A DNA stretch of 64,000 nt from the NCBI RefSeq assembly GCF_018119395.1, contig NZ_JAGPWD010000016.1:36063-100062 (forward strand), given 5' to 3'. The DNA is from Massilia sp. ZL223 (GTDB lineage Bacteria > Pseudomonadota > Gammaproteobacteria > Burkholderiales > Burkholderiaceae_D). Numbering within the stretch: position 1 is the first letter of the stretch; every line of letters starts with the position of its first letter. Under the pieces are notes generated by a model. The model saw nothing but the letters and a program-made list of their open reading frames with translations. It did not search any database and had not been told where the DNA came from. Shown here in pieces: positions 52,308 through 61,174 of the stretch. A program made the position numbers and the translations under genes.

Positions 52308-53123
52308 ATGAAAATGAATAAGCTTCTGAAAGGCCTGCTGGGCGCATCCGTCGCCGCCGCCATGTTCGGCGCCACCGCCGTCCAGGCGCAATCGACCGCC
52401 ACGACCGGCCAGACCACGGCGACCGGCTCCCAGAGCACGGGTTCCCAAAGCGGCAGCAGCATGAACGACCAGAGCAGCGGCAGCTCGTCCGCGAGCGCCA
52501 CCGGCAGCTCGCAGGGCCAGGACCGGATGGACAAGAAAGACAAGAAGCACAAGAAGCACATGAAGAACGGCGCCCACAGCGGCCATGACACCAGCGGCTC
52601 GTCCAGCACCTCGGGCACCACCAGCGGCGCCAGCGACATGGGCAGCACCAGCGGTTCCAGCAGCACCGGCACGACCAGCGGCTACAGCGGTTCGAGCGGC
52701 ATGAGCGGCAGCAGCTCGGGCGTCGAGGCCGGCCGTACCGCGACCGGCAATTCCAGCGAGCCGGAAACCCGTTCCAGCGGTTCGATGGGGACCAGCGGTT
52801 CCAGCGGATCGAGCGGCTCCAGCGGCTCGATGGGTACCGGCACGGGCACCTCCAGCGGTTCGATGGGCACCGGCACGGGCACCTCCAGCGGTTCGATGGG
52901 GACGGGTACCAGCGGCTCGAGCGGCACCGGCGCGACCGGCACCAGCAGCGGCTCGATGGGCACCGGCGCAACCGGCACTGGCTCTAGCGGCACCGGTACT
53001 GGCACCACCGGCACCGGTACTGGCACCACCGGCACCGGTACTGGCACCACCGGCACCGGTACTGGCACCACCGGCACCGGTACCACCACCCCAACCACCG
53101 GCACCACCGGCCGCGGCTACTGA
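52308..53123 (+). CDS. exported Ser/Gly/Thr-rich repetitive protein
   Basis: 271 residues. A signal peptide (LLGASVAAAMFGATAVQA, cut near 28) precedes a mature part made almost only of Ser, Gly and Thr, interrupted by a short Lys/His-rich patch (MDKKDKKHKKHMKNG, about 75-89). The C-terminal third has repeats of SSGSMGTGTGT and then four exact GTGTGTT units. It is disordered and secreted or surface-exposed, possibly a matrix or metal-binding protein (His/Lys patch). AGGAG precedes the ATG. The DNA repeats make it prone to length changes. Confidence 0.8.
   Translation: MKMNKLLKGLLGASVAAAMFGATAVQAQSTATTGQTTATGSQSTGSQSGSSMNDQSSGSSSASATGSSQGQDRMDKKDKKHKKHMKNGAHSGHDTSGSSSTSGTTSGASDMGSTSGSSSTGTTSGYSGSSGMSGSSSGVEAGRTATGNSSEPETRSSGSMGTSGSSGSSGSSGSMGTGTGTSSGSMGTGTGTSSGSMGTGTSGSSGTGATGTSSGSMGTGATGTGSSGTGTGTTGTGTGTTGTGTGTTGTGTGTTGTGTTTPTTGTTGRGY
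52989..53072 (+). repeat. four perfect 21-bp tandem repeats in a coding region
   Basis: The unit GGCACCGGTACTGGCACCACC, read from 52989, occurs four times in a row and a partial fifth follows. The unit is seven codons long, so gain or loss keeps the frame. It encodes GTGTGTT. Confidence 0.93.
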
Positions 53124-53211
53124 TTCAGGCGCGTTCCCAGGCAGGACCACGGCGGCTGCGGCCGCCGTCGTGACACCGGGCCCCAGCCCGGCGTCGTCGC
53201 TTACGGCAGGT

Positions 53212-54825
53212 TCAGGCGGCGACCTCGCGGACCAGCAGCCGCGCAGGCTGGGTGCGTAGCGTCGCGCCCGCGTCCTGTGTTTCGAGACGGAAGCCCCCGA
53301 CCAAGCTGGCGAGGGCTTGGGCCTGCTCGTGCAAGGCATCCGATGCGGCTGCCGCTTCCTCCACTAGCGCAGCGTTCTGCTGGGTCGCCTGGTCCATCTG
53401 CGCCACAGCCTGGCTGACCTGCCCGATGCCGGCGGATTGTTCGCTGCTGGCGGCGGCGATCTCGGCCATGATGCCGGCCACGCGCCCGATGCTGCCGACG
53501 ATCTCGTCCATCGTGGTTCCGGCTTCGCGCACCAGGCGGCTGCCTTCCTCGACCCTGCCGGCCGAATCGCCGATCAGGATCTTGATCTCCTTGGCGGCAC
53601 CCGCCGAGCGCTGGGCCAGCGCGCGCACTTCCGAAGCGACGACGGCGAAGCCGCGTCCCTGTTCGCCGGCGCGCGCCGCCTCGACGGCGGCGTTCAGCGC
53701 CAGGATATTGGTTTGGAAGGCAATGCCGTCGATAACCGAGACGATGTCGTTGATGCGCTGCGAGGCGGCGCTGATATCGTCCATGGTGGCGACCACTTTC
53801 TCCACGGTGGAGCCGCCGCGTGCGGCAATGGCCGAGGCGTCCAGCGCCAGCGTGTTGGCGCGGTTGGCATGCTCGGCGTTCTGCTTCACGGTCGCGGTCA
53901 GTTCTTCCATCGAGGACGCGGTTTCTTCCAGCGCGCTGGCCTGCTGTTCGGTGCGCGCAGACAATTCGAGGTTGCCGCCGGCAATCTGGTGCGCGGCGCT
54001 GGCGATGGTATCCGTGCCGTGGCGCACCTGGCCGACGATGCCGCGCAAGTGAGCGTTCATGTCTTTGAGCGCCTGCATCAGCCGCCCGGTCTCGTTGTCC
54101 GAGGACACAGCGATTTCGCTGCCCAGGTCGCCTTGCGCGACGGTCCTGGCGACACGCAGCGCTTCCCGCAGCGGCACGGTGATGGCGCGTGCGATCAGCC
54201 AGGCGAAGGCGGCGCCGGTGCACAGCGCCGCCGCCGTCAGCGCCAACTGCACCTGGCGGCTGGTCGCGAAGCCGTCGTCGATGGCGGCGGCCTGCGCGGC
54301 CACTACCCGTTTCTGGTGCTCGACGAGCGCGTCGAGGCTGCCGACGTACTCGTTCACGCGCGGCAGCATGTCGGTCTCGAAGAAGCGCGCTGCTGCTTCC
54401 AGCTCGCCGCCGGCCTTCTGCTTGAAGGCTTGCTGTCGCGCGTTGCGGTAGGCCTCGCGCGCCGCGACCACGCGCTCGAACAGGCGCATGCCTTCCGGAT
54501 CGCCGTCCAGGGATTCCTTGATCGCTTTCTGGAACGCGTCGGCGCGCTTCGAGGACGCGGCGACGGCGTCGAGGAAGAATTTGTCGGCGGCCGGGTCGGT
54601 GGACTTGGCCACGGCGATGGTGCGCGCCGCGTTGACTTCGATGACGCCTTTCCACTCCTGCAGCATGCTGGCCTTGCGCACACCGTCGCCAGTAAGTTCG
54701 CGGGTCATGCCGCCGATCGCGTGCATTTTCGCCAGGCCGACGCCGACCAGTAGCAGCATCAGTGTCAACACTGCTCCGAAACCCAGCGAGAGCAGGGGAC
54801 CGATCTTCATCTTGTGGAGTGTCAT
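53212..54825 (-). CDS. methyl-accepting chemotaxis protein
   Basis: 537 residues. A transmembrane helix (about 15-35), a four-helix-bundle-like periplasmic domain (about 36-190), a second helix (about 192-212), HAMP (about 215-265) and a long signalling coiled coil follow in order. The hairpin tip reads [19 protein letters not shown] with [15 protein letters not shown], the conserved CheW/CheA-contact region. No C-terminal NWETF-type pentapeptide is present. The ATG at 54825 follows GAGGA. No che genes are in the window, so it is an orphan receptor. Confidence 0.95.
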   Translation of the reverse strand: MTLHKMKIGPLLSLGFGAVLTLMLLLVGVGLAKMHAIGGMTRELTGDGVRKASMLQEWKGVIEVNAARTIAVAKSTDPAADKFFLDAVAASSKRADAFQKAIKESLDGDPEGMRLFERVVAAREAYRNARQQAFKQKAGGELEAAARFFETDMLPRVNEYVGSLDALVEHQKRVVAAQAAAIDDGFATSRQVQLALTAAALCTGAAFAWLIARAITVPLREALRVARTVAQGDLGSEIAVSSDNETGRLMQALKDMNAHLRGIVGQVRHGTDTIASAAHQIAGGNLELSARTEQQASALEETASSMEELTATVKQNAEHANRANTLALDASAIAARGGSTVEKVVATMDDISAASQRINDIVSVIDGIAFQTNILALNAAVEAARAGEQGRGFAVVASEVRALAQRSAGAAKEIKILIGDSAGRVEEGSRLVREAGTTMDEIVGSIGRVAGIMAEIAAASSEQSAGIGQVSQAVAQMDQATQQNAALVEEAAAASDALHEQAQALASLVGGFRLETQDAGATLRTQPARLLVREVAA

Positions 54826-54899
54826 CGCGGATTCCTCTGTTGCATCGGGCGCGCAACTGAGCGCGACCTCATGTGCGAGTATCCGCATTTAGAAGAAAC

Positions 54900-54922
54900 T
54901 GTCTATTTCTTCCTGTCTATTT
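54900..54922. repeat. 9-bp direct repeat upstream of the chemoreceptor gene
   Basis: TGTCTATTT occurs at 54900-54908 and 54914-54922 (14-base period) in the chemoreceptor leader or promoter region. It may be an activator or repressor site. Confidence 0.4.
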
Positions 54923-55023
54923 TGCGCACAAACAACGTTTCTTTATAGAAGAGATAACGTCAAGCGGGGCCAGCTTCGCAGCGACGCGAGGGGGCGATGC
55001 AAAGAAGGAAACAGCACAGTACG

Positions 55024-55051
55024 GGACGTGGCCGCCGGCGCGGCCACGTCC
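55024..55051 (-). terminator. 12-bp stem hairpin after the FAD-Rieske gene
   Basis: GGACGTGGCCGC / GCGGCCACGTCC with a CGGC loop, five bases past the stop codon. There is no strong T-run, so termination is inferred from the position. Confidence 0.6.
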
Positions 55052-55056
55052 GTCGC

Positions 55057-56655
55057 TCAGCGCAGCGGGCGGCGCACCCCGCCGCGCGGCGCATCCGGCC
55101 GCGGCGCCGGTTCGACCGCCAGCTCCACCTTCTCGAGCGGCGTCGGCGCCGGGCCGTGCAGCACATTGCCTTCGGTGTCGAAGCGCGAGGCGTGGCAGGG
55201 GCAGTCCCAGGAGCGCTCGGCCGAATTCCAGTGCACCGCGCAGCCCAGGTGGGTGCACTTGGCCGAGACCGCGTGCAGGGCGCCGCCCGGATCGCGGTAG
55301 ACGGCGATGCGGCGCAGGCCGTCGCGCACTACCGCGCCCTCGCCGGCCGGGATCTCCTGCACCGAGTCGACGTCGCCGCCGGTCAGCCAGTCGCCGTAGC
55401 GGGCCATGACATTAGCCTGCTCGGAAGCGAAGTCGCCCAGGCCATGCACCGGCTTGCGCGCCGGGTCGTAGAGCGCGCTCCAGGGATTGGGGCGGCCCAT
55501 GATCAGGTCCGTCACCAGCATGGCGCCGATGGTGCAGTGGGTCATGCCGTTGCCGGAGTCGCCGGTGATCACGTAGACGTTGTCGTCGTCCATCGGATTG
55601 CGTCCCAGGTAGGCCATCCCGTCCGAGGGCTCCATCACCTCGCCCGACCAGCGGTACAGCGTTTCCTGGGCCATCGGGAAGCGTTCGCGCGCCCAGCGCT
55701 CGATCTCGTCGTAGCGGTGTTCGGGATGGTCGTCCTGGCCCACCTTGTGGTCGGCGCCGCCGACGATCAGCACGTCGTGCCCGCGCGCGCTGTCCGGCGT
55801 TTCCAGGCGGATGTAGTAGTAGGGATCGCCCGTATCCCACAGCAGGATGCGCGGCACCGTCCCGCGCGGCACGCGCAGGCCCACCACATAGGTGCGGTAG
55901 CCGGCCTGCTTGGTGTGCATCACGACCCGGTCGTTGAACGGGGTGTGGGTGGCCACCACCACCGCCTGGGCGCGGATCTCGCCGCCGGCGGTCGAGACGG
56001 CCTGGCGCTGGTGGTCGCCGCGGATGCGGTGCGCATGGGTGCCGCCGTAGATCCTGCCGCCCCTGGCGGCGAAGGCGCGCGCCAGCCCATCGAGGTATTT
56101 CAGCGGATGGAACTGGGCCTGGTTGGCGTAGCGCACGCAGGGCCCGGTGTCGAAAGGCAGTCCCGGCACGCGCGCCAGGAGTTCGGCCTGGACGCCGGCG
56201 CGGGCCGCGCAGGCCTGTTCCTTGCCGAGGTCGTGGGTGCCTTTCATCCCGTTTGCCGGCAGGGCGTACAGGTAGCCGTCGACGCGCTCGAACTCGCAGC
56301 CGATGCCCTCGTCGCGCACGATGGATTCCACCATGTCGATGGAGCGCGCATAGCTGTCGGCCACCAGGCGCGCCTGGGCCGCGCCGAACTTGTCCTCGAT
56401 GAAGCCATACCATTCGTCGGGCGGAAACAGGTGGGCGGTGGTGCGCCCGGTCTCGCCGGCGCCGATACCGAGGGCGTCGATCAGCACTACCTCGCGTCCC
56501 TCGCGCGCGAGCAGGTAGGCCGTGGTCAGTCCGGCGATGCCGGCGCCGATGACGCATACCTGGGTGTCGATGTCCCCTTGCAGGGGCGGGAAGACGGGCA
56601 CCGAAGCGGTGTCCATCCATACCGAAGTGGAACTGCCATTGGTCGCTCCGATCAT
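55057..56655 (-). CDS. FAD-dependent oxidoreductase with C-terminal Rieske [2Fe-2S] domain
   Basis: 532 residues. The N-terminal dinucleotide-binding motif is CVIGAGIAGLTTA (Gly37, Gly39, Gly42), followed by a DAO-type FAD domain with GDSGNGMTHCTIGAM near 390. The last 110 residues form a Rieske domain with CTHLGC and CPCHASRFD, giving the Cys-His pairs that hold the iron-sulfur cluster. Electrons probably pass between FAD and the cluster. This fusion occurs in several bacteria, and its substrate is not established. GGAGG lies just upstream of the ATG. Confidence 0.92.
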   Translation of the reverse strand: MIGATNGSSTSVWMDTASVPVFPPLQGDIDTQVCVIGAGIAGLTTAYLLAREGREVVLIDALGIGAGETGRTTAHLFPPDEWYGFIEDKFGAAQARLVADSYARSIDMVESIVRDEGIGCEFERVDGYLYALPANGMKGTHDLGKEQACAARAGVQAELLARVPGLPFDTGPCVRYANQAQFHPLKYLDGLARAFAARGGRIYGGTHAHRIRGDHQRQAVSTAGGEIRAQAVVVATHTPFNDRVVMHTKQAGYRTYVVGLRVPRGTVPRILLWDTGDPYYYIRLETPDSARGHDVLIVGGADHKVGQDDHPEHRYDEIERWARERFPMAQETLYRWSGEVMEPSDGMAYLGRNPMDDDNVYVITGDSGNGMTHCTIGAMLVTDLIMGRPNPWSALYDPARKPVHGLGDFASEQANVMARYGDWLTGGDVDSVQEIPAGEGAVVRDGLRRIAVYRDPGGALHAVSAKCTHLGCAVHWNSAERSWDCPCHASRFDTEGNVLHGPAPTPLEKVELAVEPAPRPDAPRGGVRRPLR

Positions 56656-56824
56656 GCTGGCCTCCGTATCGTCATGGTGGAGCCAAGTCTACTGCGATGG
56701 CGGATGGGCTGGAGCACGATGGCGTGGCGTACATGCCGCGCCAGGAAATTCCTCCCGGCGCCCATGGTCCGCCGGGCGCATTTGTGGCGTAGAATCAATT
56801 TATATTGCATATTGGAACTAAATC

Positions 56825-58201
56825 ATGGACCTGGTCGCCGCCCCACCCGATGCGCTGTCGCCCAGCGCCATGAAGCTGTCCGAACTGATCGGCGCGCTCA
56901 GCTACGCGCTCGACATCACCGAGGGGCAGCCGGCCGGACATTGCGTGCGCTGCTGCTGGATCGGCATGCACATCGGGCGCGCTGCCGGCCTGCCGCAGGA
57001 ACAGCTATGGGAGCTTTACTACACGCTCCTGCTCAAGGACCTGGGCTGCAGCAGCAACGCCGCCCGCATCTGCGAACTCTATCTGACCGACGACCTGGGC
57101 TTCAAGCGCGACTTCAAGACTGTTGGCGACAGCCTGCCGCAGGTCCTGTCCTTCGTGCTCACCCACACCGGGCTGAAGGCGGGCCTGACGGAGCGCTTCC
57201 GCAGCGTGATGACCATCCTCAGGGACGGTCCCGCCATCGCCCAGGACCTGATCGCCACCCGCTGCCAGCGCGGCGCCGAGATCGCCCGCCTGCTGCGCTT
57301 CCCGGATGGCGTGGCCGAAGGCGTCTATTCGCTCGACGAGCATTTCGACGGGCATGGCAAGCCGGCGCGCCTGGCGGGCGAGGCGATTCCCGTCTACGCG
57401 CGCATCGCGCTGCTGGCCCAGGTGATCGACGTCTTCCATACCGCCGGCGGGCGCGACGCGGCCCTGCGGGAGGCAAGGAAGCGCGCCGGGAGCTGGTTCG
57501 ATCCGCGCCTGGTCGCGGCCTTCGACGAGGTGGCGCGCCACGATGGATTCTGGACCACCCTGGCCGCGCCGGACATCGACGCCGCCGTGTTCGCGCTGGA
57601 GCCGCCCGGGCGCGAAGTGGCGCTCGACGAGGACTACCTGGACGACATCGCCGCCGCCTTCGGCCAGGTGGTGGACGCCAAGAGTCCCTACACCAGCGGC
57701 CACAGCGCGCGCGTGGCGCTGTATACCGACATGATCGGCGAAGCGCTCGGGCTGCCGGCGCAGCGGCGCCGCTGGCTCAAGCGCGGCGCGTTGCTGCACG
57801 ACGTGGGCAAGCTGGGCGTGAGCAACAGTGTGCTGGACAAGGCGGGTTCGCTCGACCGCGACGAGTGGCAGGCGGTGCGGCTGCATGCGGAGTACACCGA
57901 GACCATCCTGGGCCGCATCGGGGCCTTTGCCGAACTGGCGGCCATCGCCGGCAGCCACCACGAGCGCCTGGACGGCGGCGGCTATCCGCGCGGATTGCGT
58001 GGCGAGGATATCCGGCTGGAGACACGCATCATCACGACCGCCGACATCTTCGACGCCATCACGGCAGCCCGGCCCTACCGCGGGGCGATCCCGATTCCCC
58101 AGGCCCTGGCGATGATGGAAAAGACGGTCGGGACGGCGCTCGACCCGGCCTGCTTCGATGCGCTGAAGCAGGCCGTGGCGCGGGTGCCGTTCCCGGCCTG
58201 A
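56825..58201 (+). CDS. tandem HD-GYP-type protein, N-terminal copy degenerate
   Basis: 458 residues without membrane helices. The C-terminal half (about 285-450) has intact HD-GYP marks: GHSARVA, LLHDVGKLGV, HHERLDGGGYPRGLRG and TTADIFDAITA. The N-terminal half shows the same skeleton (GHCVRCCWIGMHIG, LLLKDLGCSS, DEHFDGHGKPARLAG), but its HD pair is KD and GYP is GKP, so it is likely a binding or regulatory domain. The intact half may hydrolyse c-di-GMP. GGAA lies near the ATG at 56825. It is convergent with the metalloprotease gene. Confidence 0.88.
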   Translation: MDLVAAPPDALSPSAMKLSELIGALSYALDITEGQPAGHCVRCCWIGMHIGRAAGLPQEQLWELYYTLLLKDLGCSSNAARICELYLTDDLGFKRDFKTVGDSLPQVLSFVLTHTGLKAGLTERFRSVMTILRDGPAIAQDLIATRCQRGAEIARLLRFPDGVAEGVYSLDEHFDGHGKPARLAGEAIPVYARIALLAQVIDVFHTAGGRDAALREARKRAGSWFDPRLVAAFDEVARHDGFWTTLAAPDIDAAVFALEPPGREVALDEDYLDDIAAAFGQVVDAKSPYTSGHSARVALYTDMIGEALGLPAQRRRWLKRGALLHDVGKLGVSNSVLDKAGSLDRDEWQAVRLHAEYTETILGRIGAFAELAAIAGSHHERLDGGGYPRGLRGEDIRLETRIITTADIFDAITAARPYRGAIPIPQALAMMEKTVGTALDPACFDALKQAVARVPFPA

Positions 58202-58210
58202 GCCGCGGGC

Positions 58211-59686
58211 TTACCAGCCGAGGTCCTTCAGCAGCGGCACGGTGAGGTCGTACGGCGGCTTCAGGTTGATGGTGAGGTCGCCGTTGATGCTCGGCTCCAT
58301 CAGCAGGTTCGGCGTGGCGGTCACGTCCCAGTGCGAGACCGAGGACCCGGATGCCAGCGTGCTCGGCGTGTACAGCAGCGGACGGCGGGCGCCGTCGGCG
58401 CCGGACAGGCGCACCGGATCCTGGCCCAGGGTGACGGTCACCGCGCCCGGCTTGTTGCGGCTGCCGTAGGGGATCGCCGCCGCCACCGCCGCCTTGAAGG
58501 CGTCGCCGTCGTCCTTGGAGATGCCGATGGTCGTGATCTTGATCGACGGATCGGAACCGCCCACGGTGAAGGCCCCGGCCACGTTGTTGGCCACGATCAC
58601 CCCCACTGCGCCCGCGTCCTGGGCGTTCTTGGCCTTGATCGCGAAGGTGCAGCCGCCGCGGCTGATCAGGGCGACCTTGTTCTTGACCGCCGCCGTGTTG
58701 GCGCTGTCGAAGAGGCTGCAGCCGGGGCCGGCTTCGCCGGACTGCGGCGCGACCAGGGCCAGGGCGCCCATGGTGGCGCTCGGCTTGGGCGCAGGGCCGA
58801 AGCTGGCCGGGATGTAGTCGGCGGTGCGGCTGGTGCCCGGCGCCGGCGAAATGGCCTTGGCCACGCCGATCGGCTTGAGCAGGGTGGGGGCGGCGCCGGC
58901 GGCATTGGGGCCGATCCAGGCCAGCTGGAGCGGATTGATGGCCGAGGCGGCGCGCTCGGCGCTGTTCATGGCCAGCCAGGTCTTGCCGGCCGTGTTGTCG
59001 TACATGTGGCGTTCCCAGATGCTGGGCAGGCCGTTGTCGGTGAAGGCGGTGCCTTGCGCATTCAGGCGCCGCCCGTTGCCGGTGGTGACCGTCATGACCG
59101 AGAAGCCCAGGCCGTGGCCCAGTTCGTGCAGCAGGGTCGCCACGAAGTTGACCTTGGTCCCGGCATTGCCGTCCAGCCCGAGGTAGAAGGGGCTGCCGGC
59201 CAGGCAGTCGGGATTGCCGAGATTGATGTTGAACTGGGTCTTGATGTCGGCGTTGCCGAAGCCGCTGCCGTCGTCCGGCGTGCCGGCGCTGAGGTTGGTC
59301 CCGGCCAGCTTGTTGGCCAGGGCTTGCGGGTACCAGGTGCCCGGCACGCCGTTCGGGAAGTCGCGCCAGATGTTCCAGGCGCCGGCGCTGCCCAGCACGG
59401 CGCTGCTGGCGGTGCAACTCAGCGGTTCCCAGCCGGCGCTGACGACGATGTCGATGTCGCTGGCGAGGTTCTTTTCCCAGATGTCGGCCACGTAGCGGTA
59501 CACGTTCATGCGCTGCTGGCCGAGCGTGGTGCCCATGTTGCCGCCGACCGGCGCCGCCGGGGTCGGGTCGTTGAAGCCGATGCCGGCCGGGTCGCGGCTG
59601 GTGATGGTGATCTTGGCCGCCTGGGCGGCGAAGCAGGTGAACGCGCAGGCGAGGGCGACCAGGGTATGAGCAGGTTTGACGGTCAT
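58211..59686 (-). CDS. exported zinc metalloprotease with a protease-associated (PA) domain
   Basis: 491 residues with a signal peptide (ALACAFTCFAAQA, cut near 23). The zinc motif is HELGHGLGF (about 185-193), with the zincin H-E-x-x-H core; the third ligand is not evident. A PA-like domain (about 310-420) includes ALISRGGCTFAIKAKNAQ and VGVIVANN. No PEP-CTERM tail is seen. The ATG at 59686 follows GGAG. The preceding gene lies two bases upstream, so the two are translated together, next to a PEP-CTERM protein gene. Confidence 0.83.
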   Translation of the reverse strand: MTVKPAHTLVALACAFTCFAAQAAKITITSRDPAGIGFNDPTPAAPVGGNMGTTLGQQRMNVYRYVADIWEKNLASDIDIVVSAGWEPLSCTASSAVLGSAGAWNIWRDFPNGVPGTWYPQALANKLAGTNLSAGTPDDGSGFGNADIKTQFNINLGNPDCLAGSPFYLGLDGNAGTKVNFVATLLHELGHGLGFSVMTVTTGNGRRLNAQGTAFTDNGLPSIWERHMYDNTAGKTWLAMNSAERAASAINPLQLAWIGPNAAGAAPTLLKPIGVAKAISPAPGTSRTADYIPASFGPAPKPSATMGALALVAPQSGEAGPGCSLFDSANTAAVKNKVALISRGGCTFAIKAKNAQDAGAVGVIVANNVAGAFTVGGSDPSIKITTIGISKDDGDAFKAAVAAAIPYGSRNKPGAVTVTLGQDPVRLSGADGARRPLLYTPSTLASGSSVSHWDVTATPNLLMEPSINGDLTINLKPPYDLTVPLLKDLGW

Positions 59687-59688
59687 GA

Positions 59689-60096
59689 TCACTCCAGATC
59701 CAGGTTGGGCGCGTGGCTGTGGGGAGCCGCCTTGGCGTCGCTGCCATGGGTCTCGACGCATTGCGTCTCGAGCTTGCCGTCCGGCTTGCGCGCGGCCATC
59801 GCGGCGCTCATGAAGTCGTCGGTCAGGCGCGCTCCCTGGGCGCCGCTGGCGTGGTACTTCTGCAGCACCGGCTGGGGCGCGGCGCGCAGGGTGCGGCGCA
59901 CGCCCGACGCCTGCAGCGCGGCGCGCTCGGCGGGGGTGGCGTCGCGCAGCTTGCCGGTTTCGGCGTCGCGCACCACGGTGATGTTGTCGGCCGCCGGGGC
60001 GGACTGTTCTTGCTGGGCCAGCGCCTGGCCGCTCAGGGCGAGCAGGGCCAGGCCGGCGCCCAGCAGGCGTCGGCAGGATTGCACTTTCAGTGACAT
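59689..60096 (-). CDS. exported post-PEP-CTERM-1-like protein
   Basis: 135 residues with a signal peptide (GAGLALLALSGQALAQ). The mature part has DNITVVRDAETGKLRDATPAE, which matches my recollection of the post-PEP-CTERM-1 domain, a motif found in genomes with PEP-CTERM sorting. The rest is Ala/Pro/His-rich and probably flexible. The ATG at 60096 has AGGAG six bases upstream; a GTG one codon earlier is less likely. It sits two bases before the metalloprotease gene. Function is unknown. Confidence 0.75.
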   Translation of the reverse strand: MSLKVQSCRRLLGAGLALLALSGQALAQQEQSAPAADNITVVRDAETGKLRDATPAERAALQASGVRRTLRAAPQPVLQKYHASGAQGARLTDDFMSAAMAARKPDGKLETQCVETHGSDAKAAPHSHAPNLDLE

Positions 60097-60154
60097 CACA
60101 TTCTCCTGGTTGGACTACGGACAAGTTGTTGCCGTGTGCGCGACGGGCCCCTGA

Positions 60155-60793
60155 TCAGATGCGGCGGCGCCGCACGAGCGCCGCGCCCGCCAGTCCGATC
60201 CCGAGGATCATCAGGGTGGTCGGCTCGGGCACCGAATTGATCCTCAGCGTGTCCAGGCCGACGTAGTTGGAGTCGTCGGCGTTGCCCGTGTGCACGAAGG
60301 CGAAGCGGCCGGTGGTGCCGGCGCCCTGGGCGCTCAGCTGGACGGTGAAGCGGGTCCAGCCATCGGTCGGCACCACGATCGGATCGGCCAGGGTGAAGGC
60401 GTCGAGGTCGGCGCTGCCCGAGCTGAAGCCGAAGGCCAGCTGGTCGAAGAAGTTTTCGAAGGCTTCGGCGCGCAGGTAGAACGAGACCTCGACGTTCATC
60501 TCGGTCGAGAACTCCGGCGTGATCAGCCAGTTCTCGATGATGCCGCCGGGCGCGGCGACGTTGAAGTTGGAGGCGATGTAGGCCTCGGGTGCGCCCATGT
60601 GGGCCGGGAAGATTTCCGGCGTGCCCTGGAACCAGGTGGCGACAGGGCCGGGTGGATCGCTCTGGTTGTCGAATACCCAGCCTTGGCCGGGCAAGGCCGC
60701 GACATTATTGAAGTCTTCGCTCAGCAACACGTCCGCCTGCGCGGTGCCCATGAGCCCGGCAAACGCCAGGCCAACCAGAACTGATCTATTCAT
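60155..60793 (-). CDS. PEP-CTERM sorting-domain protein (choice-of-anchor J-like)
   Basis: 212 residues. A signal peptide ends near GTAQA. The mature part looks like a beta-sandwich module that opens with LLSEDFNNVAALPGQGW, as in choice-of-anchor J proteins. The last 25 residues are the sorting tail: VPEPTT, a hydrophobic helix (LMILGIGLAGAALV) and RRRR. This tail is cut by an exosortase and links the protein to exopolysaccharide-producing cells. No exosortase gene is in the window. GGAGG lies eight bases before the ATG. Confidence 0.92.
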   Translation of the reverse strand: MNRSVLVGLAFAGLMGTAQADVLLSEDFNNVAALPGQGWVFDNQSDPPGPVATWFQGTPEIFPAHMGAPEAYIASNFNVAAPGGIIENWLITPEFSTEMNVEVSFYLRAEAFENFFDQLAFGFSSGSADLDAFTLADPIVVPTDGWTRFTVQLSAQGAGTTGRFAFVHTGNADDSNYVGLDTLRINSVPEPTTLMILGIGLAGAALVRRRRI

Positions 60794-61174
60794 GTAGTAC
60801 GCCTCCGAAAGAGTTGGACTGCGGGGCGACGCGGGACTTCGGGAACCGGATCACCCCGAACATGTTGCCGAGCGGGATTTCCGCTGCGGACAATCCAATA
60901 GTTAAGCATCAAACATGCCAGATTTTTAGCGCCTTGATTTTGTTGTAAAAATTTTTTCGACAGCCGTGCGAATTCGTGAGGCTGTAAAGAAAGATGACAC
61001 CTGACAGCGATGATGTCCGCTGTGTAAAACGCCCGGCGTGATAGCAAGATTTGACAAACATCGGCCGGCAACTGCCGCCACAATGCGCCTCACCATGAGA
61101 AAAGAAGGCCGACCGTCCGCGCTGCCGCGCACGGAGGGCGGAACAAAAACACATATCGACGTTTTGGAGAGCAC
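60794..61174. other. 381-bp divergent intergenic region
   Basis: It separates the PEP-CTERM gene from the TonB-receptor gene and is clearly richer in A/T than its surroundings (notably 60890-61060). I see a small palindrome TCCGC-T-GCGGA and runs such as TTTTTGTTGTAAAAATTTTTTC, and TTGACA at 61053-61058, but no convincing -10 partner for that box and no gene. It is the likely promoter region for both flanking genes. No TonB-type riboswitch (for example a cobalamin box) was recognised. Confidence 0.5.

Noticed and set aside
52682..53107. Pro/Val-rich frame opposite the Ser/Gly/Thr repeat protein
   Set aside because: It is the mirror of the repeats (PVPVVPV pattern) with no ribosome site; the plus strand has a signal peptide and AGGAG.
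60794..61174. Riboswitch upstream of the TonB-dependent receptor
   Set aside because: No cobalamin box or other conserved riboswitch core was recognised in the 381-bp gap.
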